Shown here: in pieces, positions 41,775 to 50,349 of the stretch | Layout of the letters: every line of letters starts with the position of its first letter | How positions within the stretch are numbered: the stretch's first letter is position 1 | Assembly (NCBI GenBank): GCA_035318985.1 | Contig: DATHDP010000096.1 | Span: forward strand, 1-64,000 | Source: VBAS01 sp035318985 | GTDB lineage: Bacteria > Bacteroidota > Bacteroidia > Chitinophagales > Chitinophagaceae | Length of the DNA stretch: 64,000 nt | Direction: 5' to 3' | Notes under the pieces: generated by a model | What the model saw: the letters and a program-made list of their open reading frames with translations, nothing else | Told to the model about the DNA's origin: nothing | Database searches by the model: none | Position numbers and translations under genes: made by a program

Positions 41775-43039
41775 TATTTTAAAGGCAATTCAATTTTAAA
41801 TTCCGTGCCGATACCGGGAAGACTGTGCACATCAATTTTTCCATGGTGACCGTCAATTACTTTTTTTGTAAAATACAACCCGAGACCAAGGCCTTTTGTA
41901 TTGTGCACATTGCCATTCTGCACACGATAAAATTTTTTAAAGATCTTTTTGTACTCTGAAGACTCCATACCGGCGCCATTATCTTTTATACTGATGGTGT
42001 ATTTATATGAATTCTTCACGGTCGTTATAATTATTTTAGGATGCGATGAATACTTGATCGCATTGTTGATGATATTAAAAAAAGAAAGGTATAGATTTTC
42101 TTCATCAGCCAATATGCCACTGTTCTCTTCATCAAGATCCCACTCAACTATACCTGCTTTTTTATGCAGTAGGGGCTCCAGTTGAGCAATAACTTTTTTA
42201 AGTAACTCATTCGGAACAACCGGTTTCATTTTTAATACAAATTGATATTGATCCGCCACCACGGTCTTCACAAGATTAGATATATGATTTTTCAGGTAAT
42301 CTGATTGATAACGAATAGCATTTATGAACTTTTGTTGCTTTTCAAGGTTAGTGTATGAAGCAGGTTTTTCTAAGCCATCTACCGAAAGTTCAATGACTGA
42401 AAGAGGTGTGCTGAATTCATGAGTCACGTTATTGATAAAATCTTTTTGGATCTCTACCAAAAACTTTTGTTTGAAAAAATAATAAAGCGAGGCAGCAAAG
42501 CCAAGTAAAACCAGTAATAACAATGCACTCGATACGATCCAGCCAGTCATTTGCTCAATGATGTATTTATTTCTATGTGGAAAGTATAAGTAGGCGTAGG
42601 AATAATTTTTTTGAACCAACGGTAATGTCATTGTGGTATCATTTGCAAAACCGGAGCCGGCGGAAGGCAGATAGGCATCGTAAACATATTTGTTCTTTGT
42701 ATTATCGTAAACCGACAGCTTGCCATCAGTGAAAATATCAAAGCCTTCCAGCTCACTATGCATGTAAAATATCAGGGAATCTTTTGCCGGGATACTATCA
42801 ACTCTGAAGAGATAGCTATTGGCATCGGTCTTTTCAATGAGGGCTTGAAGTTTTTCTGTTGACTCATACAGCAAAGGCAGGTCTTCATAGACGCCACGAA
42901 TACTTTTTATAACGGAAGTATTAAACTCTGTTTTTTCAAATGTGTATGTTTTATTCAGCCAATATAACTGCAAAGCAATAATGATCGCAATTAACAAGGA
43001 AGCGATAAGGATAAAAAGGCGTATGGTATTCGAACGCAT
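41774..43039 (-). CDS. sensor histidine kinase
   Basis: Membrane sensor kinase of 421 aa. TM1 lies at ~8-28, a periplasmic sensor region of ~130 residues at ~30-165 with no Cys or known fold visible, and TM2 at ~168-190. The HisKA domain follows with phospho-acceptor H207 in NNVTHEFSTPLSVIE, then the HATPase domain with the N box (FFNIINNAIKYSSH), G1 (DNGAGM), F box (FKKFYR) and G2 (GLGLGLYFTKKVI). It is first in the operon with the response regulator. A divergent promoter region of about 206 bp separates it from the first of the small cationic secreted proteins, which likely belong to the same regulon. Confidence 0.95.
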   Translation of the reverse strand: MRSNTIRLFILIASLLIAIIIALQLYWLNKTYTFEKTEFNTSVIKSIRGVYEDLPLLYESTEKLQALIEKTDANSYLFRVDSIPAKDSLIFYMHSELEGFDIFTDGKLSVYDNTKNKYVYDAYLPSAGSGFANDTTMTLPLVQKNYSYAYLYFPHRNKYIIEQMTGWIVSSALLLLVLLGFAASLYYFFKQKFLVEIQKDFINNVTHEFSTPLSVIELSVDGLEKPASYTNLEKQQKFINAIRYQSDYLKNHISNLVKTVVADQYQFVLKMKPVVPNELLKKVIAQLEPLLHKKAGIVEWDLDEENSGILADEENLYLSFFNIINNAIKYSSHPKIIITTVKNSYKYTISIKDNGAGMESSEYKKIFKKFYRVQNGNVHNTKGLGLGLYFTKKVIDGHHGKIDVHSLPGIGTEFKIELPLK

Positions 43040-43081
43040 TAATACAAATTACGCTGTAAAGTTGTGATTATTTATTTGTCT

Positions 43082-43209
43082 TTAACCATATATCCGGTTA
43101 AGCGGAAGTTAAAGAGGAATTTTTTATCTAACGATTGATTAACCACAGTTAATCCGGGGTTAATGAGCTATGTTTATTTGGAAACAGTTATTATTCACAT
43201 AAAACTTTG
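43082..43209 (+). promoter_or_regulatory. phased TTAAY array and promoter, copy 1
   Basis: Half-sites TTAAC 43082, TTAA 43098 and 43109, CTAAC 43128, TTAAC 43139, TTAAT 43149 and 43160 (steps of 11, 10 and 11 in the last four). Twelve bases after the last one is TTTG (43177), then 21 bases, then AAACTTTG (43202-43209) as -33 and -7. Sites abutting the -33 box fit class II activation by an OmpR-type regulator. Confidence 0.55.
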
Positions 43210-43245
43210 TGGTAACAATTTTTTAAACTATTAAATTTTATTAAA

Positions 43246-43452
43246 ATGAAAAAGATCATTTATGCCACACTGATGTTCTTAGGTGTTGCCACCGTTTCCA
43301 ATGCAGAAACTCATGCGAAAACTACAATAGAAAATACAAGAGCGAGTGTTAAGCCAACTACTTCATCGACAAAAACTGCAACAACTGAAGTAGCTAAAAA
43401 ACATAAAAAGCATCACAAAGCTCCAAAAAAGGCACCTAAAAGTAAATCGTGA
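43246..43452 (+). CDS. small Lys/His-rich secreted protein, Asr-like composition
   Basis: Exported protein of 68 aa. The signal peptide (MKKIIYATLMFLGVATVSNA) is followed by a short Thr/Ser/Ala region and a strongly basic end (VAKKHKKHHKAPKKAPKSKS). It is expected to be disordered in the periplasm. The composition resembles enterobacterial acid-shock protein Asr, which is also small, Lys/His/Ala-rich, periplasmic and controlled by OmpR-type two-component systems; homology cannot be shown from such low complexity. It lies divergent to the sensor kinase and has its own terminator. The next unit is its duplicate. Confidence 0.72.
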   Translation: MKKIIYATLMFLGVATVSNAETHAKTTIENTRASVKPTTSSTKTATTEVAKKHKKHHKAPKKAPKSKS

Positions 43453-43510
43453 CCATTAACCCTAGTTCAAAGGAAAATGTGCCAGATAGATTAGTTAAAG
43501 CGGTGAATCA

Positions 43511-43539
43511 GCCATTCATTTTTATGAATGGCTTTTTTT
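43511..43539 (+). terminator. terminator, copy 1
   Basis: GCCATTCAT / ATGAATGGC is a perfect 9-bp stem with a 4-nt loop, followed by seven T. It lies 58 bp after the small gene's stop. A near copy ends unit 2. Confidence 0.85.
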
Positions 43540-43576
43540 GTGCATGCAAGACGCAGTTGTGATTATTTATTTGTCT

Positions 43577-43704
43577 TTAACTATCTATCCGGTTAGGCGG
43601 AAGTTAAAGAGGATCTTTTTGCCTAACGTTTGATTAACCTCGGTTAATCGGCGGTTAATCCTCTTCATTTTTTTGGAAACTGGCTATATACAAATCAAAC
43701 TTTG
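43577..43704 (+). promoter_or_regulatory. phased TTAAY array and promoter, copy 2
   Basis: The same layout as copy 1: TTAAC 43577, TTAG 43593, TTAA 43604, CTAAC 43623, TTAAC 43634, TTAAT 43644 and 43655, TTTG 43672, a 21-base spacer, AAACTTTG 43697-43704. The steps within the array and the distance to the -33 box equal those of copy 1. Confidence 0.55.
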
Positions 43705-43743
43705 TGTAAATAATTTTTTTAATCACACTTAAATTTAAATGAA

Positions 43744-44055
43744 ATGAAAAAGATCTTTTTTGCAGCATTGATGCTCTTAACATTTGGCGGAATAAGCTAT
43801 GCACAAACAACACCTGCTAAAACAAATCCACCACACAAAAAAGAAACGACTAAAAAAGAGACTTCAAGTTCTGTAAATTCTGTAACCCCGGCAACTACAA
43901 ATAAGAATACAACAGCCAGCACAAAAACAAAGACAACTACAACAACGAAGACAACTTCAAAGCCTGCAGAAAAACCAGCAACAACAAAGCCGGCTACACA
44001 TACTGAAGCTGATAAAAACAAAAAAACTACTACAACTAAGAAAAAGACTGAATAA
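43744..44055 (+). CDS. small Thr/Lys-rich secreted protein, paralogue of the preceding unit
   Basis: Exported protein of 103 aa. The signal peptide MKKIFFAALMLLTFGGISYAQ resembles that of the 68-aa protein, and the mature part is almost entirely Thr, Lys, Ala, Pro and Ser (runs such as TTTTTKTTSKPAEKPATTKPA), so it should be disordered and cationic. Same promoter array and terminator as unit 1, hence co-regulated. Function unknown; an acid- or envelope-stress role is suggested by composition and by the adjacent two-component system. The V/F-rich frame on the other strand here is a shadow of the Thr/Lys codons. Confidence 0.72.
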   Translation: MKKIFFAALMLLTFGGISYAQTTPAKTNPPHKKETTKKETSSSVNSVTPATTNKNTTASTKTKTTTTTKTTSKPAEKPATTKPATHTEADKNKKTTTTKKKTE

Positions 44056-44133
44056 TAAAACAAGATAAACAGGTATGTGAACTTTAGAGATATACCCGTT
44101 TTGCTTAGATAGGTTGGTTAAAGTGGTGAATCA

Positions 44134-44163
44134 GCCGCTCATTTTTATGAGTGGCTTCTTTAT
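44134..44163 (+). terminator. terminator, copy 2
   Basis: GCCGCTCAT / ATGAGTGGC stem (one G-U) with the same TTTT loop as copy 1, then TTCTTTATT. It is preceded by the shared GGTGAATCA. Confidence 0.75.
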
Positions 44164-44192
44164 TAAAATATTATTTAAGAATAGAAAGGAGC

Positions 44193-45980
44193 TCAGCTAT
44201 ATATTCTTTCGATCGCATCTTTATATTTCTCCATTATCACTTTTCTTTTGAGCTTTAGTGTAGGAGTGAGCTCGCCGCCTTCCACACTCCATTCGTAGGG
44301 CAAAAGTTCAAATTTTTTTATTTGTTCAACCTGGTTAAAATTTTGATTATACCGTTCAACTGTATCTTTTATAAGATTAACTATTTTTTCATTCCTGATA
44401 ATTTTTTCATTACCTGTAAATTCTATTCCATGTTCGGTACACCATTTTTTTAGTTCACTAAAAGCAGGCACGATCAATGCGCCGGTAAATTTTTGCTCAG
44501 CTCCGGTCACCATCATTTGCTCGATCCATTTTGATTCCTTCATTTTATTTTCTATCGGTTGCGGCGCTACATATTTACCACCAGATGTTTTAAAAATTTC
44601 TTTTTTACGATCGGTGATCTTTAAAAATTTATTATCGATCATTACACCAATATCACCTGTATGAAACCATCCATTCTTTATCACCTCTGCTGTAAGATCA
44701 GGCCGCTTATAATAACCCATCATAACATTTGGTCCTTTGCAAAGTATTTCTCCATCTTCTGCAATTTTTACTTCAACATTATCAATTAACGTTCCTACCG
44801 TACCTAGCATTCTATTCTTCGGGTTCATTCGATTCACGGCTATTACTGGTGATGTTTCTGTTAAGCCATATCCTTCCAATATAGGTACTCTTGCGGCGGT
44901 AAATACTCTTAATAATTTAACCTGGCAAGCAGCGGAACCCGTAACAATTGCTTTTACATTAGCCCCTAAAGCATCACGCCATTTACTAAAGATCAATTTA
45001 TTCGCAATGCTTAATTGCAGATCATACCATAAGCCCATTTTTTTATTAATATCATATTTCAACCCGAGACCTAATGCCCAGTCAAACATTTTCTTTTTGA
45101 CACCTGTAAGCGTTGCAGCTTTTGCCATTATGCGTTCATAAACTTTTTCCAATAGTCGTGGAACTGTTGTAAAGATCAGGGGTTTTACTTCTTTAAGATT
45201 GTCACCGATCTTATCCATGCTCTCTGCGTAATAAACAGAAACGCTGTTGTATATGTATATATAACTTACCATTCTTTCAAATACATGATTTAATGGTAAA
45301 AAGCTCAAAGCCCTTTTTCCTATCACACCAATTTCTTCAAACACACAATTACTGTCACATACATTGCTTATAACATTACCATGACTTAGCATAACACCTT
45401 TTGGCGTACCAGTTGTGCCGGAGGTATAAATGATAGTGGCAAGATCGGATGGAGTAATTTTATTCGATAGTTGTTCTATTGTTGCCTGCGTTTCTGCGGT
45501 TGCAGGTTTGAGACAATCTTTCCAGTATGTTGCGTTGGTAACATGTTCAAGAGTAAAAATATGCTGCAAAGAAGGCACATGATCTTTTAAACTTTTTACT
45601 TTTAGAAATAGTTCTTCATCATTTACAAAGATCACTTTTGCCTGTGAATCATTCAGGATAAACTGCAACTCGTTTACATTGATAGTTGGGTAGATCGGTA
45701 CTAACACGGCCCCGATCTTTTGTGCAGCGAGGTCTACCATTAACCATTCCGGACGATTTTTACTGATAATGGAGATCTTGTCCCTCTTTTCTGCAGACAT
45801 ATCATTTGGAGAAACGCCGAGATGAAGCAAGCCGGATGCTAGCTGGTTGATGGTATCATTCACTTCTTTTGTACTGTATTGTTTCCATTGTCCTCCTTCT
45901 TTTGCTGCAAACATATCTGGGAGGGGAGCTACTTTTAATTGATATTCCAGGCAATCAAATAATCGTGTTGGCTTTTGCAT
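44193..45980 (-). CDS. long-chain fatty acid-CoA ligase family protein
   Basis: AMP-forming acyl-CoA synthetase of 595 aa. Motifs: the phosphate loop TIIYTSGTTGTPKGVMLSH, the LPLNHVFERM region (typical of long-chain ACSL-type enzymes), GYGLTETSP, the hinge GWFHTGDIG, and the catalytic Lys region near TPTLKLKRK at the end. The start is set at ATG 45980 (MQKPTRLFDCLEYQ), which matches the usual N terminus; the longer frame from a TTG at 46028 is unlikely. It activates fatty acids for beta-oxidation or lipid synthesis. It is a single gene on the minus strand. Its upstream region also holds the terminator of the TPR gene. Confidence 0.93.
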   Translation of the reverse strand: MQKPTRLFDCLEYQLKVAPLPDMFAAKEGGQWKQYSTKEVNDTINQLASGLLHLGVSPNDMSAEKRDKISIISKNRPEWLMVDLAAQKIGAVLVPIYPTINVNELQFILNDSQAKVIFVNDEELFLKVKSLKDHVPSLQHIFTLEHVTNATYWKDCLKPATAETQATIEQLSNKITPSDLATIIYTSGTTGTPKGVMLSHGNVISNVCDSNCVFEEIGVIGKRALSFLPLNHVFERMVSYIYIYNSVSVYYAESMDKIGDNLKEVKPLIFTTVPRLLEKVYERIMAKAATLTGVKKKMFDWALGLGLKYDINKKMGLWYDLQLSIANKLIFSKWRDALGANVKAIVTGSAACQVKLLRVFTAARVPILEGYGLTETSPVIAVNRMNPKNRMLGTVGTLIDNVEVKIAEDGEILCKGPNVMMGYYKRPDLTAEVIKNGWFHTGDIGVMIDNKFLKITDRKKEIFKTSGGKYVAPQPIENKMKESKWIEQMMVTGAEQKFTGALIVPAFSELKKWCTEHGIEFTGNEKIIRNEKIVNLIKDTVERYNQNFNQVEQIKKFELLPYEWSVEGGELTPTLKLKRKVIMEKYKDAIERIYS

Positions 45981-46048
45981 CCGCAAAAAATTTATCAGTT
46001 CAGACAATGGCAAATGAATCCTAAACAAATTAGGTAAAAATCCAAAGA

Positions 46049-46075
46049 ATAAAAAAGTCCCGCTATAAGCGGGAC
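46049..46075 (-). terminator. hairpin terminator of the TPR protein gene
   Basis: On the minus strand GTCCCGCT TAT AGCGGGAC is followed by six T. It lies 10 bp after the stop of the gene at 46085-47098. Confidence 0.9.
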
Positions 46076-46084
46076 AAATGAGGT

Positions 46085-47098
46085 TTATTTAGATTGGTAA
46101 TACTGTCCGGGGGGAACTCTGAAAACACGGGTCTTTTGGAAAGCGGTAAAACCTTTGTACTCGTCAAGATGTGTTTTGGTCCAGCTATCATAAGCAGTAA
46201 GATTTTCCACGGTACCAAACAACCATTGATTGTAAGCTTCAAACATTCCTTCTCTTAATAACTGCTGGTGATAATCGAAAAGACGAAGCGGAAATTTAGC
46301 CGCATTTGTTTCATACCAGTCAAGAATAAATCTTGTTCTTGCCATCATAAGAGAGGATGTTGTTACTCCTCTTGATACAAGCGAAGACTGTTTATTCATG
46401 GTCTGCAGGAATGCTTTTGCAAAAGGGCTTTTATTGTTTTCTTCACCTTTCATCAGGTCAGCTTCTTTGAACAATTTTTCTTTATAGCCCTGGAATAAAA
46501 GTTCTTTCATAGCAGCGCCACGCTGGCTCAGGCTTTCCATATTCACAAAGATCTCACCATAGATAAGACCCCATACTTTGTCTTTTGTATAAAAATAATA
46601 TAGAGCTGCATTGTAATAATTTCCGCCAAAAGCCGGATCAATTTCAATTCCTTTTTCCCAAAGATCAATAGCACTGTAATCTTTCTTTTGAAATAACAGT
46701 TCACCATATTCACTATATAAAGGGCCGCTTTTGGGAAACTTTTTAATACCGGCTTTATAAACCTTCTCACATTCTTTAGGATCTTCCAGTGCTTTATAAA
46801 TATTTCCAGCTATTTGAAATGTCATCACATCGGCATCATCGCGATTGATGATCTTTTTTACACCTTCTACTGCTTTATCATAGTCTCTTTTGAAATAATA
46901 ACATTGAACCACGTCTTTATTATACTCCAGATTATTTTTATCTGTTTGCAACAAACGATTTAACACGAGAATAGCATTATCCCAATCCGCCTGGGCCATA
47001 AAACTACGGGCAGTCTGGTGCAGTGTTGCGGGATCATCTTGTGCAATAACGCCAAAAGAGAGTGCAAAAAATGAGAGTAAAAAAGCTAGTTTTTTCAT
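46085..47098 (-). CDS. secreted TPR-repeat protein
   Basis: Exported protein of 337 aa with a signal peptide (AFLLSFFALSFGVIAQ) and tetratricopeptide-like repeats across ~25-190: ARSFMAQADWDNAILVLNRLLQ, VVQCYYFKRDYDKAVEGVKKII, IAGNIYKALEDPKECEKVYKAGI and GELLFQKKDYSAIDLWEKGIEID. The C-terminal ~100 residues are not repeats. TPRs suggest a scaffold role in the envelope. The protein is not linked to the neighbours by function. It has a clear terminator. Confidence 0.85.
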   Translation of the reverse strand: MKKLAFLLSFFALSFGVIAQDDPATLHQTARSFMAQADWDNAILVLNRLLQTDKNNLEYNKDVVQCYYFKRDYDKAVEGVKKIINRDDADVMTFQIAGNIYKALEDPKECEKVYKAGIKKFPKSGPLYSEYGELLFQKKDYSAIDLWEKGIEIDPAFGGNYYNAALYYFYTKDKVWGLIYGEIFVNMESLSQRGAAMKELLFQGYKEKLFKEADLMKGEENNKSPFAKAFLQTMNKQSSLVSRGVTTSSLMMARTRFILDWYETNAAKFPLRLFDYHQQLLREGMFEAYNQWLFGTVENLTAYDSWTKTHLDEYKGFTAFQKTRVFRVPPGQYYQSK

Positions 47099-47166
47099 AG
47101 TACAAAGTAAATTAAAAGAGATATGGTAATAAAGTTTCCTTTAACAGATTATAAATTATTTCACAG

Positions 47167-48387
47167 CTAGATCAAATGTGTGAGCAACCCATCCCGCAAT
47201 TTTGGCTCAAACCAGGTGCTTTTTGGCGGCATTACCTTTCCACTGTCGGCAATTGCAAAAAGCTGTTCAAGAGTAACTGGATACAAACTGAATGCGGCGG
47301 CCATTTCATCGCTATTCACTCTTTTTTCCAATTCTTCAAGACCCCGTATACCACCCACAAAATCTACACGGGTATCAGTTCTTGGATCTTCGATGTCCAG
47401 AATTTTATCCAAAACATTCTTTTGCAAAATGGTTACATCCAAAATACCGATCGGATCCTTGCTATAAGTTCCTTTCCTGGCTGTCAAAATATACCACTCA
47501 TCTCCAAGATACATACCAAACTCATGAAGTACGGCGGGTTTTACCGGTTCGGGGCTATAAGTGATCATAAAATCGTCCTGCAGGGCACCGATAAATTCTT
47601 CAGTAGTAAGATCGTTCAGGTCTTTTACTACACGATTGTAATCCAATATCGCCAATTGGCTTTCAGGAAAAATTGTGGTAAGAAAAAATTTTGCATTCTC
47701 GCTATCCGGCAATTGCTTACTGACTTTAGCAGCAGAAGCAGCACGATGGTGACCATCGGCGATATAGGTGTTAGGGACTTTTGTTGCAAATAAATTCGTA
47801 ATGGAATTGATGACATCATCACGATTGATCACCCACACGGTATGCCTTATTCCATCACTCGCTGTAAAATCATATTCAGGTGTATTCTTTGCTTTCCATC
47901 CATTGATCAAGGCATTTATTTCCATCACATCACGATAAGCCATAAATACATTTCCTGTTTGTGCCCGGATCGTACTCATATGATCGATGCGGTCTTTTTC
48001 TTTTTCTGGACGAGTGAGCTCATGTTTTTTTATAACATCATTAAAATAATCTTCGATGGAGGAAACACAAACCAATCCTGTCTGGCTTTTGCCATTCATT
48101 ATTAACTGGTAAATGTAGTAACAGGGTTTTTCTTCTGGATGCAGCGTACCATTTTTAATAAACAACTCAAGATTAGATTTCGCTTTATCATACACTTGCT
48201 GGCTATGTGTATCAATTCCATCTGGCAAGTCTATTTCTGATTTTGTAATGCGAAGGAATGAATAGTTATTACCTGCTGCTTCTTTTTTTGCTTCTTCTGA
48301 ATTAAGAACATCATAAGGTCTTGAAGCTACTTGTTCGGCTAATTCTTTTTTTGGTTTTAAAGCCTTGAACGGTTTTATTATTGCCAT
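47167..48387 (-). CDS. DUF1015 family protein
   Basis: Cytoplasmic protein of 406 aa that matches DUF1015 over its length. It starts MAIIKPFKALKPKKELAEQVASRPYDVL, with SFLRITKSEIDLP, HELTRPEKEKDRIDHMSTIRAQTGN (~120-145), and the most conserved motif YIADGHHRAASA (~215-226). Biochemical function is unknown. In Bacteroidota DUF1015 genes often lie near serine-synthesis genes, and here serC is two genes upstream on the same strand. A role linked to serine or amino-acid metabolism is therefore an inference from context. Confidence 0.9.
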   Translation of the reverse strand: MAIIKPFKALKPKKELAEQVASRPYDVLNSEEAKKEAAGNNYSFLRITKSEIDLPDGIDTHSQQVYDKAKSNLELFIKNGTLHPEEKPCYYIYQLIMNGKSQTGLVCVSSIEDYFNDVIKKHELTRPEKEKDRIDHMSTIRAQTGNVFMAYRDVMEINALINGWKAKNTPEYDFTASDGIRHTVWVINRDDVINSITNLFATKVPNTYIADGHHRAASAAKVSKQLPDSENAKFFLTTIFPESQLAILDYNRVVKDLNDLTTEEFIGALQDDFMITYSPEPVKPAVLHEFGMYLGDEWYILTARKGTYSKDPIGILDVTILQKNVLDKILDIEDPRTDTRVDFVGGIRGLEELEKRVNSDEMAAAFSLYPVTLEQLFAIADSGKVMPPKSTWFEPKLRDGLLTHLI

Positions 48388-48448
48388 AGTTATTTTTCGA
48401 AGCGCAAAAATAACTGGCTTTAGCCGGTTTGCCTAAATGAAAAATCTT

Positions 48449-49075
48449 CTATTGATTTCTTCTGAGATTTCTGCCTATTATTAATGAAATGTATGTGATG
48501 GCATCTGCATTTGTATCATTCTGAAAAAAGGCCTTCAAACCTATTTCATAGTTTGAAGAGATCTTGGTTAAAAAACTCAATCCAAAAGTATACCCAGCTG
48601 TAAAAATGTTCTGCTTTTCCGTATTATAAAATACATAAAATGGTTCTGGAAAAATACTTGGATCCTGATAATAAGAATAGCTGTCAGGACGGGATGAAGA
48701 TTGATATCTTAAAACAAGGCCCGCACCAGCCTTGAGTTGATTATCTCTTGAATAAATTAATGAATAATTTATGATTGAATTTAATTGAATACCTGCTGTT
48801 GTAAAATTAATCAGCCTTTCTTCAGGTGAAGAACCCGGAGAAAGATAATTAAAACCATTATCTTTTCCATAATGAATAGTTGTAGCAATGCCACTTGTAA
48901 GATCAATTCGTTTTTTAAGCTGGTGTTTATAACTCACATCCACAATAATTCCGTTCAGGTCGCCTGTACCATGCCACGATTTTCCTCCTGATAATTGGAT
49001 TGAGTTTGAAGTTTCTTGTGCGGTTAAGGCGATCGAGAATAAATAGCAAGTTGTTAGGAGTAGAACTTTTTTCAT
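48449..49075 (-). CDS. secreted outer-membrane beta-barrel-like protein
   Basis: Exported protein of 208 aa. The signal peptide ends IALTAQ, and about eight amphipathic strands follow, with Tyr, Gly and Asn turns (SIQLSGGKSWHGTGDLNGIIVDVSYKHQ, INYSLIYSRDNQLKAGAGLVLRYQ, FTAGYTFGLSFLTKISSNYEIGLKAFFQ, AITYISLIIGRNLRR). This is typical of small OmpW/PorT-like eight-stranded barrels. The last residue is not the usual aromatic. No specific function. It sits between DUF1015 and serC on the same strand with 60-80 bp gaps. Confidence 0.75.
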   Translation of the reverse strand: MKKVLLLTTCYLFSIALTAQETSNSIQLSGGKSWHGTGDLNGIIVDVSYKHQLKKRIDLTSGIATTIHYGKDNGFNYLSPGSSPEERLINFTTAGIQLNSIINYSLIYSRDNQLKAGAGLVLRYQSSSRPDSYSYYQDPSIFPEPFYVFYNTEKQNIFTAGYTFGLSFLTKISSNYEIGLKAFFQNDTNADAITYISLIIGRNLRRNQ

Positions 49076-49158
49076 AGTTGTGGTTTTGGTGTGATTAATA
49101 AAATTATACTGAAACCTATATCTTAGATTGTAAGTGTAGTTAAAAAATTGCTATTATC

Positions 49159-50229
49159 TTAACCTTTCTTCTTTGCAAAATCTTTCATAAGATCAGTGAT
49201 CGCAACAACACTTTCATATCGCAAAGCATTATACATAGAGATTCTAAAGCCTCCTACACTGCGATGGCCTTTTACACCAACCATTCCTTCCTGTTTACAG
49301 AGACCAAGAAATTCTTTTTCTAATGCAGGATCATCCATTACAAATACTGCATTCATATAACTGCGGTCTTCTTTTGCAACAATGCCGTTGAAAATTGGTA
49401 AGCTGTCAAGCGTTGAATAAAATAATTCTGCCTTTGCATTATTTATTTTTTCTATGGCAGCAACACCACCCAAATTCTTTAACCAGCGCAGCGTAAGCAT
49501 GGCAACATAAACTGCAAATACAGGAGGTGTATTCAGCATGCATGCTTCTTTTATATGATTGCGGTAATCAAGAATTGTTGGAAGAACTCTTGTTACTTTT
49601 CCAAGAACATTTTTATTTACAACTACAACATTCACCCCAGCAGCTCCCATATTTTTTTGTGCACCCGCATAAATAATATCGAACTTATTGTAATCAAGAA
49701 CACGACTCAATATGTCACTGCTCATATCTGCGACCAATGGAACACCACAGTCATAAGGAAGATCTTTCCATTGTGTACCTGCGATCGTTTCATTAGTTGT
49801 AATATGTAAATAGGCAGCGGTAGGGCTAACAGAAAGTTCTTTTGGTATTGTTGTGTAACTAGTTTCTTTAGATGAACCTGCAATTTCCACATGACCAAAT
49901 AACTTTGCTTCTTTAATTGCTTTTACAGCCCATGTACCCGTATCAGTATAAGCAGCCAATTCATTTTCATTCAGCAAATTCATCGGCACCTGCATGAACT
50001 GCGTAGTTGCTCCGCCATGAAGAAAAAGAACTTCATGATCATCATCGAGACTCATCAATTCTTTTATAAGAATTCTTGCTTCATTCATGATCGGTTCAAA
50101 CAAAGTGGTGCGGTGACCGATCTCAAGAATTGAAAGACCAGTGTTGTTAAAATCAATTACGGCCTGGCTGGCTTGTTCAAAAACTTCTTTTGGTAAAACA
50201 GAAGGTCCTGCATTAAAATTATGGATCAT
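49159..50229 (-). CDS. serC: phosphoserine aminotransferase SerC
   Basis: PLP-dependent aminotransferase of 356 aa that converts 3-phosphohydroxypyruvate to phosphoserine in the serine pathway (it also acts in pyridoxine synthesis). The start is ATG 50229 (MIHNFNAGPSVLPKEVF), the canonical SerC opening; the longer frame from 50319 adds 30 unrelated residues. Landmarks: NFNAGPS, GLSILEIGHRT, the PLP Lys in YAGAQKNMGAAGV (~195), and the C-terminal GHRSVGGFRISMYNAL. The usual partner serA is not in this window. A hairpin terminator that ends the next upstream gene lies 73 bp before its ATG. Confidence 0.95.
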   Translation of the reverse strand: MIHNFNAGPSVLPKEVFEQASQAVIDFNNTGLSILEIGHRTTLFEPIMNEARILIKELMSLDDDHEVLFLHGGATTQFMQVPMNLLNENELAAYTDTGTWAVKAIKEAKLFGHVEIAGSSKETSYTTIPKELSVSPTAAYLHITTNETIAGTQWKDLPYDCGVPLVADMSSDILSRVLDYNKFDIIYAGAQKNMGAAGVNVVVVNKNVLGKVTRVLPTILDYRNHIKEACMLNTPPVFAVYVAMLTLRWLKNLGGVAAIEKINNAKAELFYSTLDSLPIFNGIVAKEDRSYMNAVFVMDDPALEKEFLGLCKQEGMVGVKGHRSVGGFRISMYNALRYESVVAITDLMKDFAKKKG

Positions 50230-50301
50230 TGCTGTTGCTGTCTTCACGTTTAAATTTTTCGAAGATGCAAAGAAACAAAATTGCGACGGGATACCCCAAA
50301 G

Positions 50302-50329
50302 AAAAAGCCGGGTTATCAAAAACCCGGCT
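50302..50329 (-). terminator. hairpin terminator after the phosphoesterase gene
   Basis: AGCCGGGTT / AACCCGGCT, a perfect 9-bp stem with a 6-nt loop, is followed by a T-run on the minus strand. It lies 21 bp past the stop of the gene at 50350. Confidence 0.88.
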
Positions 50330-50349
50330 AGCTTATTTTTTTGATTTTA

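Larger units (their letters stand above)
43061..44163 (+). repeat. tandem duplication of a complete small transcription unit
   Basis: Unit 1 (about 43061-43540) and unit 2 (about 43555-44163) share the same order and clear sequence identity. Both begin GTTGTGATTATTTATTTGTC, then comes the TTAAY array, promoter, signal-peptide coding start (MKKI..A.LM), variable coding part, and GGTGAATCAGCC followed by a hairpin terminator. Spacing of promoter parts is identical. Coding regions after the signal peptide differ in length (68 and 103 aa). Confidence 0.8.

Noticed and set aside
43797..44063. Minus-strand Val/Phe-rich frame of 88 codons
   Set aside because: It is the mirror of the Thr/Lys-rich codons of the small secreted protein; its composition is an artefact.
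43061..44163. CRISPR-like array
   Set aside because: The repeats are two long duplicated units and short TTAAY words, not regular repeat-spacer arrays. There are no cas genes in the window.
47176..47793. 205-codon plus-strand frame
   Set aside because: It lies antisense to the conserved DUF1015 gene; odd composition (many Lys, Tyr, Ile, Cys) and no family.
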